A stretch of DNA of 64,000 nt, taken from Streptomyces cacaoi (GTDB taxonomy: Bacteria; Actinomycetota; Actinomycetes; Streptomycetales; Streptomycetaceae). Below, one piece after another: positions 1-8,820 of the stretch. Position numbers and translations under genes: made by a program. The stretch lies in contig NZ_BJMM01000039.1 in NCBI RefSeq assembly GCF_006539165.1, positions 1-64,000 of the forward strand. Reading direction: 5' to 3'. Each line of letters opens with the position of its first letter. Positions within the stretch are counted from its first letter, which is position 1. Under the pieces are notes generated by a model. The model was not told the DNA's origin. It did not search any database and worked only from the letters and a program-made list of their open reading frames with translations.

Positions 1-1054
1 CCACGGTGGCGAGGAGCCCCCTCCGGCGCCGGCCGCGCCGCGCCGACCCGTCACCCGCCTCCGGTGCGGTGGGCGCGCCCGTCAGGGTGGGGCCGGGCGG
101 TGGCGGCGCGGCGGGGGAGGGGCGTACGGGCAGCGCGTGCTGGGTCGGCAGATGGGCGGCGGGCGCCCGTCCCTCGGCCACATCGGCCAGCATGCGGTCG
201 AGTTCGGCCGGGCCGGGACGCGCCGCCGGATCCTCCACCAGCAGGGCCTGGAGGACGGGGCCGAGTCCACCGCTGCGGGCGGGCGGTGGAACGGGGTCGT
301 CCAGGACGGCGGCGATGGTGGCCAGCGAGGTGGCGCGGCGCATCGGGTTGCGGCCCTCGGTGCAGACGTACAGCGTCAGGCCGAGCGACCACAGATCGCC
401 GCTGGGGGCCTCGTCGTCGCCGCGGATACGTTCCGGCGCGGTGTACTCGGGCGAGCCGACGAACTCGCCGGTCGCCGTGACCGAGGTCGAGCCCTGGACC
501 CCGGCGATGCCGAAGTCGGTGAGGACCGCGTCGAACCCGCCCGGCTCGCCGGTGCGTTCGCGCAGCAGGATGTTGCCGGGCTTGACGTCCCGGTGCTGGA
601 TCCCGGCCGCGTGCGCCGTCACGAGCGCCGCGAGCACCTGACGCCCGAGCCGGGCGGCCTCGGGCGGCGCCAACGGGCCCTCGGCGAGGCGCTGTTCGAG
701 GGAGGGCCCGCGGACCAGCTCCATCACCAGCCAGGGATAGGGGCGTTCGTCGACGATGTGGTGGATCGTCACCACGTGCGGATGGCTGAGCCGGGCCAGC
801 GCCCGGGCCTCGCGCAGGACGCGCTCCCGCAGCGCGCGTGAGCCCTCCGACTCGTCCGGGTCGTCCGCCTCGGTGGCGGCGGCGCCCGGGTCGGCGGCCG
901 GCGGACGGACCTCCTTGAGAGCGACGTCCCGGTCGAGCGCGGTGTCCCGGGCCCGCCACACGGTGCCCATGCCTCCCGCGCCCAGCTGTTCGAGCAGCTC
1001 GAAGCGTCCGTCGACGACGTGTCCGCGGTATCCGCGGCGTGATCCCCCAGCCAT
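1..1054 (-). CDS. Serine/threonine protein kinase, N-terminal part, cut by the window edge
   Basis: This is a Hanks-type Ser/Thr kinase of the PknB class found in actinobacteria; such kinases phosphorylate cytoplasmic targets and are usually membrane-anchored sensors. The frame starts at an ATG at 1054 and stays open to base 1. Visible motifs in order are the glycine loop GAGGMGTVW, the lysine in VALKEV, the catalytic loop HRDVKPGNIL, the TDFGIA metal-binding motif and the activation/APE segment SPEYTAPERI. After the kinase domain comes a Pro/Ala-rich linker, and the last readable residues (RRGRRRRGLL) look like the positive cluster before a transmembrane helix. The extracellular part, if any, lies outside the window. 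Kinase identity is firm; substrate and signal are unknown. Confidence 0.93.
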   Translation of the reverse strand, partial: MAGGSRRGYRGHVVDGRFELLEQLGAGGMGTVWRARDTALDRDVALKEVRPPAADPGAAATEADDPDESEGSRALRERVLREARALARLSHPHVVTIHHIVDERPYPWLVMELVRGPSLEQRLAEGPLAPPEAARLGRQVLAALVTAHAAGIQHRDVKPGNILLRERTGEPGGFDAVLTDFGIAGVQGSTSVTATGEFVGSPEYTAPERIRGDDEAPSGDLWSLGLTLYVCTEGRNPMRRATSLATIAAVLDDPVPPPARSGGLGPVLQALLVEDPAARPGPAELDRMLADVAEGRAPAAHLPTQHALPVRPSPAAPPPPGPTLTGAPTAPEAGDGSARRGRRRRGLLATV

Positions 1055-1152
1055 GGCCCTCAGCGTACGGGGTGCCGGCTGTGGGCGATCCGTCGGCAGC
1101 CGGGTACCGCGCGCGGGGCCGCGGGCCCGCGCGGGCCGACGGGTGCGGAGAC

Positions 1153-1198
1153 GGCGGACGGGCAGGCCGGGGAGGGGGAACCGGCCTGCCCGTCCGCC
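1153..1198 (-). terminator. Long perfect hairpin after the DsbA-like gene
   Basis: Two 18-base arms (1153-1170 and 1181-1198) are perfectly complementary around a 10-base loop. The hairpin lies 24 bases past the stop of the minus-strand gene ending at 1222 and before the kinase gene. There is no T tract, which is usual for Streptomyces terminators. Confidence 0.75.
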
Positions 1199-1221
1199 CG
1201 CTGTGCGCCGCGGGGCGGCGG

Positions 1222-2133
1222 TTACTTGTCGGAGCTGTCCGAACCGTCCGAGCTGTCGGAGCTCTTGGAGTCCTCGGCGCCCTTGTCGCCCTTGTCGCCC
1301 TTGGAGTCCTTCTCGTCCTTGGCCGAGGAGTCCTCGCCCTTGGAGTCCTGGGAGCCCTTGGAGTCCTTCTCGCTCTTCTCGTCCTCGCCGCCGGCCTTCA
1401 GGTCGACGCCCATCTTCTTCAGCTCGCCGGGCAGGTTCTGCGGCTCGATCTGCTCACCGTCGATCTTGACCGTGGGCGTGCTCTCGATGTTCGCGCCGTT
1501 GAAGCTCGCGATCATGTCCTTGGCCCACTTGTTGTACTTGTTGGACTTGACCGCCTTCTCGAACGCGGTGTTGTCCTTCAGCTCGGGGACCTCGTCGGCC
1601 ACCTTCAGCAGGTACTTGTTGTCGGCGAACTTGTCGTCCTGCTCCTGCGGGTGGTACTTCGCCGAGTAGAGCAGCTTGTGGTACTCGGTGAACGCGTCCA
1701 TGCTCACCGCCTTGGCGGCGCCCAGCGCACGGGCGGCGTTCTTGGAGCCCGAGCCGCCCATGTTGTTGTCGATGATCGAGCCCAGGTGGACGCGCAGCTT
1801 GAACTTCCCCTGGTCCGCGCCCTTCTTCAGGGTGTCGCCCATGGCCTGCTCGAACTGGGCGCAGGCCGGGCAGCGCAGGTCCTCGTAGATGTCGATCGTC
1901 TTCTCGGCCTTGGCGCCGCCCATGGTGACGGCCATGTCGTCGCCGCTGGAGTCCTTGCCGTTCATGACGGCCACCGCGGTGCCGATGCCGCCCACCACGA
2001 CGAGCGCACCGACGACCGAGGCCGCCACGAGGAGTTGCCGCTTGGCGCGGTCCTTCTTCGCCTGCCGCTCCCGTTCGGCGCGCAGCCGCTCGCGGGCGGC
2101 GCGCTTGGCGTCCTGGCTGTTGCGCTTGCTCAT
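1222..2133 (-). CDS. Membrane-anchored DsbA-family thioredoxin-fold protein
   Basis: The 303-residue product has a short basic cytoplasmic head (MSKRNSQDAKRAARERLRAE), one transmembrane or uncleaved signal segment at about residues 33-55, and an extracytoplasmic thioredoxin_4/DsbA-like domain with the redox motif RCPACAQF. The family makes or reshuffles disulfides in exported proteins. The C-terminal tail of about 55 residues is almost only Lys, Asp, Ser, Gly and Glu (KDSKG/KDEKD-type repeats) and is probably a disordered extracellular extension. The ATG at 2133 is preceded by a purine-rich ribosome site (GGAGAAGAG). A second DsbA-like gene with the same CPAC motif lies at 46604-47344 and lacks the tail. 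The client proteins are not known. Confidence 0.88.
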   Translation of the reverse strand: MSKRNSQDAKRAARERLRAERERQAKKDRAKRQLLVAASVVGALVVVGGIGTAVAVMNGKDSSGDDMAVTMGGAKAEKTIDIYEDLRCPACAQFEQAMGDTLKKGADQGKFKLRVHLGSIIDNNMGGSGSKNAARALGAAKAVSMDAFTEYHKLLYSAKYHPQEQDDKFADNKYLLKVADEVPELKDNTAFEKAVKSNKYNKWAKDMIASFNGANIESTPTVKIDGEQIEPQNLPGELKKMGVDLKAGGEDEKSEKDSKGSQDSKGEDSSAKDEKDSKGDKGDKGAEDSKSSDSSDGSDSSDK

Positions 2134-2183
2134 GATTCTTCTCTTCTCCGTCGTTCCGTCGATCCGGGTCTCGCGCGTGCCGC

Positions 2184-2879
2184 TCAGGCGGCGAGCGCGG
2201 GTGGACCGCGGCGGTGCACGGAGTGCGTCAGCAGCGCGGGAGCGCAGGCCACAGGGCTCTCCGCCGCGCGCGGCGCCCGGGCCGGGCCCGTCCCGGCGGG
2301 GCAGCCGCAGCAGACCGCGAACGCGAGGCGCAGCGGGCGGAAGGCGCTCGCCGCCACCGCGCTCAGCAGCTGGGCGAGGGCGGCCTCGCCGCGGCGCAGC
2401 CAGACGGCGGCGAGCAGGCCGACGCCGACGTGCGCGGCCAGCAGCAGCCAGGGCAGCGCGGGGTCGCCGGCGGGGCCGCCGCCGAACGGCAGCGCGGCCG
2501 CCTGGCCGCCGTGTGCCGCCATCCTGGCCAGCGGGGTGCCGACCTCGCCCCCGCCGCACAGCAGATCCACCCCGACCGAGCGCAGCGGCCCGGCGACCGG
2601 GCCGCCGGCCTGCCCGTAGCAGGCGTGCTGGCCCGAGGTGAAGACGGTGTCGGCGGCCAGCTCCAGCGGGATCAGCAGCGAGGCGATCCGCAGGAAGCCG
2701 CGCTCGCGCCCGGCCAGCGCGAAGGCGAGCAGGAAGACGCCCGCCGAGACGGCCACGAGCGGCGTCAGCGGGACGGGCGAGCCGGAGAGCAGGACATGGG
2801 CGCCGGTGGACAGCGTGACGCAGAGCGCGGTGAAGACCGCCGCTCGCGCCGCGCGCACTCCTGCTGCTCCCATGTCCAT
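2184..2879 (-). CDS. Polytopic membrane protein of unknown function
   Basis: The product has 231 residues with about five hydrophobic stretches, for example ARAAVFTALCVTLSTGAHVL near the N-terminus and LLLAAHVGVGLLAAVWL near residue 150. Between them is a small Cys/Gly-rich loop with SGQHACYG and VDLLCGGGEVGTP, and the C-terminal part contains LRLAFAVCCGCPAG. I recognise no enzyme motif. It ends 50 bases upstream of the DsbA-like gene on the same strand, so the two may be co-transcribed, and the paired cysteines outside the membrane could be DsbA clients. That link is inference. The start ATG at 2879 is followed three codons later by a second ATG, so the exact start is uncertain. Confidence 0.65.
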   Translation of the reverse strand: MDMGAAGVRAARAAVFTALCVTLSTGAHVLLSGSPVPLTPLVAVSAGVFLLAFALAGRERGFLRIASLLIPLELAADTVFTSGQHACYGQAGGPVAGPLRSVGVDLLCGGGEVGTPLARMAAHGGQAAALPFGGGPAGDPALPWLLLAAHVGVGLLAAVWLRRGEAALAQLLSAVAASAFRPLRLAFAVCCGCPAGTGPARAPRAAESPVACAPALLTHSVHRRGPPALAA

Positions 2880-3008
2880 CGCCGAACGAGTCTGCCACGG
2901 GTTCGCGTAAGTGCTCCCTAAAGGGTGGCGACAGACTGTGCGGGATGCTCTGCTCTCCGTGCCGGACTCCGTGTCGGACTCCGTCCCGGTCTCTGCGGCG
3001 GACGGCGG

Positions 3009-4355
3009 TTACAGGCCCGGGATACGGCCGTTGCGGAACAGGTCGACGAAGATCTGGTGGTCGCGGCGTGCGGTCGCGCCGTAGCTGTGCGCGAACTCCA
3101 CGAGCATGCCGCGGAACCCGTCCTCGTCGGTGCCGATGGCCTCGTCGATGGCGCGCTCGGTGGAGAACGGCACCAGGCTGTGGCCGCTCTCCGCCTCGTC
3201 GGCCGCCGCGTGCATCGTGGCCGTCGCCCGTCCCAGGTCGGCCGTGACCTGGGCGATCTGGTCCGGGTCCGACAGATCCGACCAGTCGAGGTCCACCGCG
3301 TACGGCGAGACCTCGGCCACCAGCTGGCCCGTCCCGTTCAGCTCCGTCCAGCCCAGCCACGGGTCGGCGTGCGCCTGGAGGGCCCGCTGGGAGATCACCG
3401 TGCGGTGGCCCTCGTGGTGGAAGTAGTCGCGGACGGCCCGGTCGGTGATGTGCCGGGATGCCGCCGGGGTCTGCGCCTGCTTCATATAGATGACCAGGTC
3501 GTTCTCCAGGGCGTCGCTGTGCCCCTCCAGCAGGATGTTGTACGAGGGGAGCCCCGCGCTGCCGATGCCGATGCCGCGGCGGCCCACGACGTCCTTGACC
3601 CGGTGGGCGCCGCGCCGGTCGCGTGCCTCGCCGGCCGGGAGGGTGTCCAGGTAGGCGTCGAAGGCGTCCAGGACGGCTGCCCTGGTGTCCTTGTCCAGCT
3701 CCGTCGAGCCGCCACCGGGTGTGAACCGGCGCTCGTGGTCGCGGATCTCCGTCATGGTGCCGAGCAGCCCGAAGCGGGTGTGGGTGCGGGCGTTGCGCAG
3801 GGCGTCCAGCACCGGGCCGCGTGCCGTGTCCAGGGTGAGGGCCGTCGGCTCGCCGGCGGCGGCGCCGGAGGCCAGGGCGCGGATCCGGTCGCGGTAGGCG
3901 TCGGCGTAGGTGGTGACGAGCGCGGTGATCTGCTCGTCGCTGAGTGCCTTGGCGTAGCCGAGCAGGGCGACGGAGGCGGCGAACCGCTTGAGGTCCCAGG
4001 TGAAGGGGCCGACGTACGCCTCGTCGAAGTCGTTGACGTTGAACAGCAGGCGGCCGTTGGCGTTCATGTAGGTGCCGAAGTTCTCGGCGTGCAGGTCGCC
4101 GTGGATCCACACCCGGCTGGTGCGCTCGTCCAGGAAGGGGTTGGCGTGCGGCCGCTGCTCCCCGTCCATGTCGGCGTAGAAGAGGCAGGCCGTGCCGCGG
4201 TAGAAGGCGAAGGCGGACGCGGCCATCTTGCGGAACTTCGTCTGGAAGGCGGCCGGGTCGGCGGCGAGGAGTTCGCCGAACGCGGCGTCGAAGACCTCCA
4301 GGATCTCCCTGCCGCGTGCCTGGGCGGGCGTGGCCGTTGCTGCGGGTGCGGTCAT
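3009..4355 (-). CDS. DUF2252 family protein (protein-kinase-like fold)
   Basis: The 448-residue product matches the DUF2252 family, whose members share a phosphotransferase-like core but have no assigned substrate. The clearest signature is HGDLHAENFG at about residue 80, which resembles the catalytic loop of aminoglycoside/choline kinases, followed by FNVNDFDEAYVGPFTWDLKR at about residue 103, where the second Asp would bind metal. Other conserved pieces are RGTACLFYADM and GIGSAGLPSYNILLEG. The start chosen is the ATG at 4355 (MTAPA); the frame stays open further upstream, but that sequence is promoter-like and shared with divergent dnaE. Function is unknown; calling it a kinase would go beyond the evidence. 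Confidence 0.87.
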   Translation of the reverse strand: MTAPAATATPAQARGREILEVFDAAFGELLAADPAAFQTKFRKMAASAFAFYRGTACLFYADMDGEQRPHANPFLDERTSRVWIHGDLHAENFGTYMNANGRLLFNVNDFDEAYVGPFTWDLKRFAASVALLGYAKALSDEQITALVTTYADAYRDRIRALASGAAAGEPTALTLDTARGPVLDALRNARTHTRFGLLGTMTEIRDHERRFTPGGGSTELDKDTRAAVLDAFDAYLDTLPAGEARDRRGAHRVKDVVGRRGIGIGSAGLPSYNILLEGHSDALENDLVIYMKQAQTPAASRHITDRAVRDYFHHEGHRTVISQRALQAHADPWLGWTELNGTGQLVAEVSPYAVDLDWSDLSDPDQIAQVTADLGRATATMHAAADEAESGHSLVPFSTERAIDEAIGTDEDGFRGMLVEFAHSYGATARRDHQIFVDLFRNGRIPGL

Positions 4356-4489
4356 GAGCGCTCCGTCGTGCGTCGGTGGATGTGCGGGGCCGTGGCGGAC
4401 GGCACCGGGCGGCAGGCCCGGAAATCCGTACGACGACGACCACGAGTATGGGTGCAGGCCCGTGCCCGCCGGCTGTCGGTGCCGGGTCG

Positions 4490-4495
4490 TAGACT
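4490..4495 (+). promoter_or_regulatory. Likely -10 box for dnaE (TAGACT)
   Basis: TAGACT fits the actinobacterial TAnnnT -10 pattern and lies 44 bases before the dnaE GTG start, in the 184-base divergent gap between dnaE and the DUF2252 gene. No clear -35 box is seen. Confidence 0.45.
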
Positions 4496-4539
4496 CCTCA
4501 GTCGCCCCAGAAGTCCCGCGCCCGGAGGTGGCCTTCGCC

Positions 4540-7500
4540 GTGAGTGAGCAGCCCTTCACGCATCTGCACGTGCACACGCAGTACTCGCTGCTGGACGGCG
4601 CCGCCCGGCTCAAGGACATGTTCAACGCCTGCAACGAGATGAACATGTCGCACATCGCCATGACGGACCACGGCAACCTCCACGGGGCCTACGACTTCTT
4701 CCACTCGGCGAAGGACGCCGGGGTCACGCCGATCGTCGGCATCGAGGCGTACGTCGCGCCGGACCACCGCAGGAACACCCGCCCGGTGAAGTGGGGCACG
4801 CCGCACCAGAAGCGGGACGACGTCTCCGGTAACGGCGCGTACACGCACATGACGATGTGGGCGCGGAACGCCACGGGGCTGCACAACCTCTTCCGGGCCC
4901 AGTCGCGGGCCAGCCTGGAGGGCTTCTTCCGCAAGCCGCGGATGGACCGCGAGCTGCTGGCCGAGTACGCCGAGGGCCTGATGGCCACCACGGGCTGCCC
5001 CTCGGGCGAGGTCAGCACCAAGATCCGGCTGGATCAGTTCGACGAGGCGCTCAAGGCGGCCGGGGAGTTCCAGGACATCTTCGGCAAGGAGAACTTCTTC
5101 GTCGAGCTGATGGACCACGGCATCGACATCGACAAGCGCGCGCGGGACGGCCTGGAGGAGATCGCCCGCAAGATCAACGCCCCGTTCGTCGTCACGAACG
5201 ACTCGCACTACACGTACGAGCACGAGGCGTCGGCGCACGACACCCTGCTGTGCATCCAGACCGGCAGCAACCTCTCCGACCCGGACCGCTTCCGCTTCGA
5301 CGGCGCGGGCTACTACCTCAAGTCCGCCGCCGAGATGTACGCGATCGACTCCTCGGACGCCTGGCAGCAGGGCTGCCGCAACACCCAGCTGCTGATCGCC
5401 GACCGGGTCGACACCGAGGGCATGTTCGTCCCGAAGAACCTGATGCCGAAGTTCGACGTGCCCGAGGGGTACGACGAGGTGTCCTGGTTCAAGGAGGAGG
5501 TCCGGCGCGGCATGGCCCGCCGCTTCCCCGGCGGGGTCCCGCAGGACCGCCAGGAGCTGGCGGACTACGAGATGAGCGTCATCATCGACATGGGGTTCCC
5601 CGGCTACTTCCTCGTCGTCGCCGACTTCATCAACTGGGCCAAGGACAACGGCATCGCGGTCGGTCCGGGCCGTGGCTCGGCGGCCGGTTCGATCGTCAGT
5701 TACGCGATGGGCATCACCGACCTCGACCCCGTCGTGCACGGGCTGATCTTCGAGCGGTTCCTCAACCCCGAGCGCATCACCATGCCGGACGTCGACATCG
5801 ACTTCGACGAGCGCAGGCGCGGTGACGTCATCCGGTACGTGACGGAGAAGTACGGCGCCGACAAGGTCGCCATGATCGGCACCTACGGCACCATTAAGGC
5901 CAAGGCCGCCATCAAGGACGCCTCGCGTGTGCTGGGTTACCCCTACGCGCTGGGCGACCGCATCACCAAGGCCATGCCGGCCGACGTCCTGGGCAAGGGC
6001 ATCCCCCTCTCCGGCATCACGGACCCGGAGCACCCGCGCTACAGCGAGGCCGCCGAGGTCCGTGCGATGTACGAGAACGAGCCGGATGTGAAGAAGGCCA
6101 TCGACGCCGCCAAGGGCATCGAGGGCCTGGTGCGGCAGATGGGCATGCACGCGGCCGGCGTGATCATGTCCAGCGAACCGGTCATCGACCACGCGCCGAT
6201 CTTCTCCCCGAAGAACGACGGCACGGTGGTGACCCAGTGGGACTACCCGAGCTGTGAGTCGCTCGGCCTGCTGAAGATGGACTTCCTGGGGCTGCGCAAC
6301 CTCACGATCATGGACGACGCGGTCAAGATGATCCGCAAGAACAAGGACATCGACCTCAAGCTCCTCGATCTGCCGCTGGACGATCCCAAGACCTTCGAAC
6401 TCCTCCAGCGCGGCGACACCCTGGGCGTCTTCCAGTTCGACGGCGGCCCCATGCGCTCCCTGCTGCGCATGATGAAGCCGGACAACTTCGAGGACATTTC
6501 CGCCGTCTCGGCCCTGTACCGCCCGGGCCCGATGGGCATGAACTCGCACATCAACTACGCCCTGCGGAAGAACGGCCAGCAGGAGATCACGCCGATCCAC
6601 AAGGAGTTGGAGGAGCCTCTCAAGGAGGTCCTCGACATCACCTACGGCCTGATCGTCTACCAGGAGCAGGTGCAGAAGGCCGCGCAGGTGCTCGCCGGCT
6701 ACTCGCTGGGCCAGGCCGACCTGCTGCGCCGGGCGATGGGCAAGAAGAAGAAGGAGGTTCTCGACAAGGAGTTCGTGAACTTCCAGAAGGGCATGCGGGA
6801 CAACGGCTACTCGGACGAGGCCATCCAGGCCGTCTGGGACGTGCTGGTCCCCTTCGCCGGCTACGCGTTCAACAAGGCGCACTCCTCGGCGTACGGCCTG
6901 GTCACGTACTGGACGGCCTATCTGAAGGCCAACTACCCGGCCGAGTACATGTCGGCGCTGCTCACCTCGGTGCGCGACGACAAGGACAAGTCGGCGGTCT
7001 ATCTCAACGAGTGCCGCAAGATGGGCATCCAGGTGCTCCCGCCGAATGTGAACGAGTCGGAGGCCAACTTCACCTCCCGGGACGACTCCACGATCGTCTT
7101 CGGCCTGACGGCGGTGCGCAACGTCGGCCAGAACGTCGTCGACTCGATCGTCAAGTGCCGCAAGGCGAAGGGCAAGTACACCTCGTTTCCGGACTTCCTG
7201 GACAAGGTCGAGGCGGTCGTGTGCAACAAGCGCACGGTGGAATCGCTGATCAAGGCCGGCGCGTTCGACGAGATGGGGCACAGCCGCAAGGGCCTCACCG
7301 CACAGTTCGAGCCGATGATCGACAACGTGGTCCAGGTCAAGCGCAAGGAGGCCGAGGGCCAGTTCGACCTGTTCGGCGATCTGGGCGGGGACGACGGCGA
7401 CTCGGGCCCGGGCTTCGGGCTGGACGTCGAGTTCTCCGAGGAGGAGTGGGACAAGACGTATCTGCTGGCCCAGGAGCGGGAGATGCTGGGCCTGTACGTC

Positions 7501-8082
7501 TCGGACCATCCGCTGTTCGGCCTGGAGCACGTGCTGAACGACAAGGCGGACGCGGCCATCGCCCAGCTGACGGGCGGCGACTACTCGGACGGCTCGATCG
7601 TGACGATCGGCGGCATCATCTCGGGCCTCCAGCGCAAGATGACCAAGCAGGGCAACGCCTGGGCGATCGCCACGGTGGAGGATCTGGCCGGTTCGATCGA
7701 CTGCATGTTCTTCCCGGCGACGTACCAACTGGTCTCCACGCAGCTGGTGGAGGACGCGGTGGTCTTCGTCAAGGGCCGGCTGGACAAGCGCGAGGACGTG
7801 CCCCGGCTCGTCGCGATGGAGCTGACGGTCCCCGATCTGAGCGAGGCATCCGTCAGCGCACCGGTCACCATCACCATCCCCACCGTGAAGGTGACCCCGC
7901 CGCTGGTGGAGAAGCTCGGCTATGTGCTCACGCAGCACCGCGGCAGCAGCGAGGTGCGGGTGCGCCTCCAGGGCGCCCGGAAGACGACGGTCCTCCGCCT
8001 CGACCGGCACCGGGTCACCCCCGATCCGGCGCTGTTCGGCGATCTGAAGGAACTGCTGGGCCCCGCCTGCCTGGCGAGCTGA
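4540..8082 (+). CDS. dnaE: DNA polymerase III alpha subunit
   Basis: This is the replicative polymerase subunit, 1180 residues, the usual actinobacterial DnaE length. The PHP domain opens with HLHVHTQYSLLDG at residue 8. The polymerase active-site aspartates are in MPDVDIDFDERR (about residue 415), with the third in LKMDFLGLRNL (about residue 580). QFDLF at residues 941-945 matches the sliding-clamp binding motif, and an OB fold follows near residue 1018 (VTIGGIISGLQRK). The GTG at 4540 is preceded by GGAGG 11 bases upstream; an in-frame GTG at 4528 would overlap that ribosome site, so 4540 is preferred. The gene is monocistronic: a hairpin terminator follows directly. Confidence 0.98.
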   Translation: MSEQPFTHLHVHTQYSLLDGAARLKDMFNACNEMNMSHIAMTDHGNLHGAYDFFHSAKDAGVTPIVGIEAYVAPDHRRNTRPVKWGTPHQKRDDVSGNGAYTHMTMWARNATGLHNLFRAQSRASLEGFFRKPRMDRELLAEYAEGLMATTGCPSGEVSTKIRLDQFDEALKAAGEFQDIFGKENFFVELMDHGIDIDKRARDGLEEIARKINAPFVVTNDSHYTYEHEASAHDTLLCIQTGSNLSDPDRFRFDGAGYYLKSAAEMYAIDSSDAWQQGCRNTQLLIADRVDTEGMFVPKNLMPKFDVPEGYDEVSWFKEEVRRGMARRFPGGVPQDRQELADYEMSVIIDMGFPGYFLVVADFINWAKDNGIAVGPGRGSAAGSIVSYAMGITDLDPVVHGLIFERFLNPERITMPDVDIDFDERRRGDVIRYVTEKYGADKVAMIGTYGTIKAKAAIKDASRVLGYPYALGDRITKAMPADVLGKGIPLSGITDPEHPRYSEAAEVRAMYENEPDVKKAIDAAKGIEGLVRQMGMHAAGVIMSSEPVIDHAPIFSPKNDGTVVTQWDYPSCESLGLLKMDFLGLRNLTIMDDAVKMIRKNKDIDLKLLDLPLDDPKTFELLQRGDTLGVFQFDGGPMRSLLRMMKPDNFEDISAVSALYRPGPMGMNSHINYALRKNGQQEITPIHKELEEPLKEVLDITYGLIVYQEQVQKAAQVLAGYSLGQADLLRRAMGKKKKEVLDKEFVNFQKGMRDNGYSDEAIQAVWDVLVPFAGYAFNKAHSSAYGLVTYWTAYLKANYPAEYMSALLTSVRDDKDKSAVYLNECRKMGIQVLPPNVNESEANFTSRDDSTIVFGLTAVRNVGQNVVDSIVKCRKAKGKYTSFPDFLDKVEAVVCNKRTVESLIKAGAFDEMGHSRKGLTAQFEPMIDNVVQVKRKEAEGQFDLFGDLGGDDGDSGPGFGLDVEFSEEEWDKTYLLAQEREMLGLYVSDHPLFGLEHVLNDKADAAIAQLTGGDYSDGSIVTIGGIISGLQRKMTKQGNAWAIATVEDLAGSIDCMFFPATYQLVSTQLVEDAVVFVKGRLDKREDVPRLVAMELTVPDLSEASVSAPVTITIPTVKVTPPLVEKLGYVLTQHRGSSEVRVRLQGARKTTVLRLDRHRVTPDPALFGDLKELLGPACLAS

Positions 8083-8099
8083 GCGGTACGCACACGGAA

Positions 8100-8123
8100 G
8101 GGGCGCCCCGCGCGGGGCGCCCC
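8100..8123 (+). terminator. Hairpin terminator after dnaE
   Basis: A perfect GC-rich inverted repeat (GGGGCGCCCCG / CGGGGCGCCCC) starts 18 bases after the dnaE stop and is followed by TCGTGCC. Confidence 0.8.
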
Positions 8124-8260
8124 TCGTGCCGTCTCCGGCCGGTCGCCGACCGTCGGCTGTGCGAGGTGCGGGTGCCGACTGTGCGCCGGCGGTGGCCGGT
8201 CGGCGGTTCCGGTGCCGCCCGCTGCCGTCCCGGCCGGGTGCGACAGCGGGCCGTTCGGGC

Positions 8261-8428
8261 TCAGTTGTGGCCGAAGCGGCGCTCGCGGCCCTTGCGTGCG
8301 ACATCGGCGGGGCTCGGGGTGCGCTCGGCGGTGTCGTTCCTCGCCTGCTCGCGCTGCTGTGTCTGTTCGTCGGCCGTACGACTCTGCTCCTGCGCACGCC
8401 GGCGGTCCTGCTTCTTGTTCTTGGCCAT
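8261..8428 (-). CDS. Small, highly charged conserved protein of unknown function
   Basis: The predicted product is 55 residues, starting MAKNKKQDRRRAQEQ and ending RKGRERRFGHN. It has no hydrophobic segment; it is rich in Arg, Lys, Gln and Glu and is probably disordered or nucleic-acid-associated. The ATG at 8428 has a good ribosome site (GGGAGG, 6 bases upstream). It is convergent with dnaE, separated by the dnaE terminator. Short proteins of this composition downstream of dnaE are familiar in Streptomyces genomes, but I know of no function. Confidence 0.7.
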   Translation of the reverse strand: MAKNKKQDRRRAQEQSRTADEQTQQREQARNDTAERTPSPADVARKGRERRFGHN

Positions 8429-8504
8429 GATCGCCTCCCGGGCTTTCGGACACCTGGCCGGGATCAGCGTGACACGACCGGACATGGTGCGCATGTCGGA
8501 CAGT

Positions 8505-8630
8505 TACGTTGTGTACTTGTCTGCGCGCTTCCGTGTGCCCGTGCACATCTCTGCCTGCCTGTGCCTGCCCGTGTCTGCCTGTGCACGCCTCTGTATGTCT
8601 CCGTACGTATCTGCACGTGCATATCGGCGG
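8505..8630. repeat. Low-complexity TG/CC-rich stretch inside a 392-base gene-free gap
   Basis: The gap 8429-8820 between the small charged gene and the NYN gene holds a run of degenerate TGCCTG, TGTCTG and CCGTGT words with many alternating purine-pyrimidine steps, ending in CGTACGTATCTGCACGTGCATAT. Base composition is less GC-rich than the surroundings. I see no coding signal, RNA gene or clear hairpin. The rest of the gap appears to be ordinary promoter sequence for the two divergent genes. Confidence 0.5.
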
Positions 8631-8820
8631 ATTCCCGCACCGGGTGCCCCCGGACCGGCCCGGCAGAACCCTTGAACGCCACGCCGGTGATCGAGCCGGG
8701 CTGATAACCCCCGTACGGTCGGGCAGACTCGAAGGCACACGGGCAGAACACGGGGAGATCGGCAGCACGCGAAGGCACAGCGTCGGCTGTACGGAAGTGA
8801 CCGGGAGTGGGTGAAGCGTC

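Noticed and set aside
4498..8397. A very long open frame antisense to dnaE (about 1300 codons).
   Set aside because: It is a codon-bias shadow: in high-GC genes the complementary frame rarely meets stops. Its composition (runs of Val, Asp, Gln, Arg) matches no family, while dnaE on the other strand is certain.
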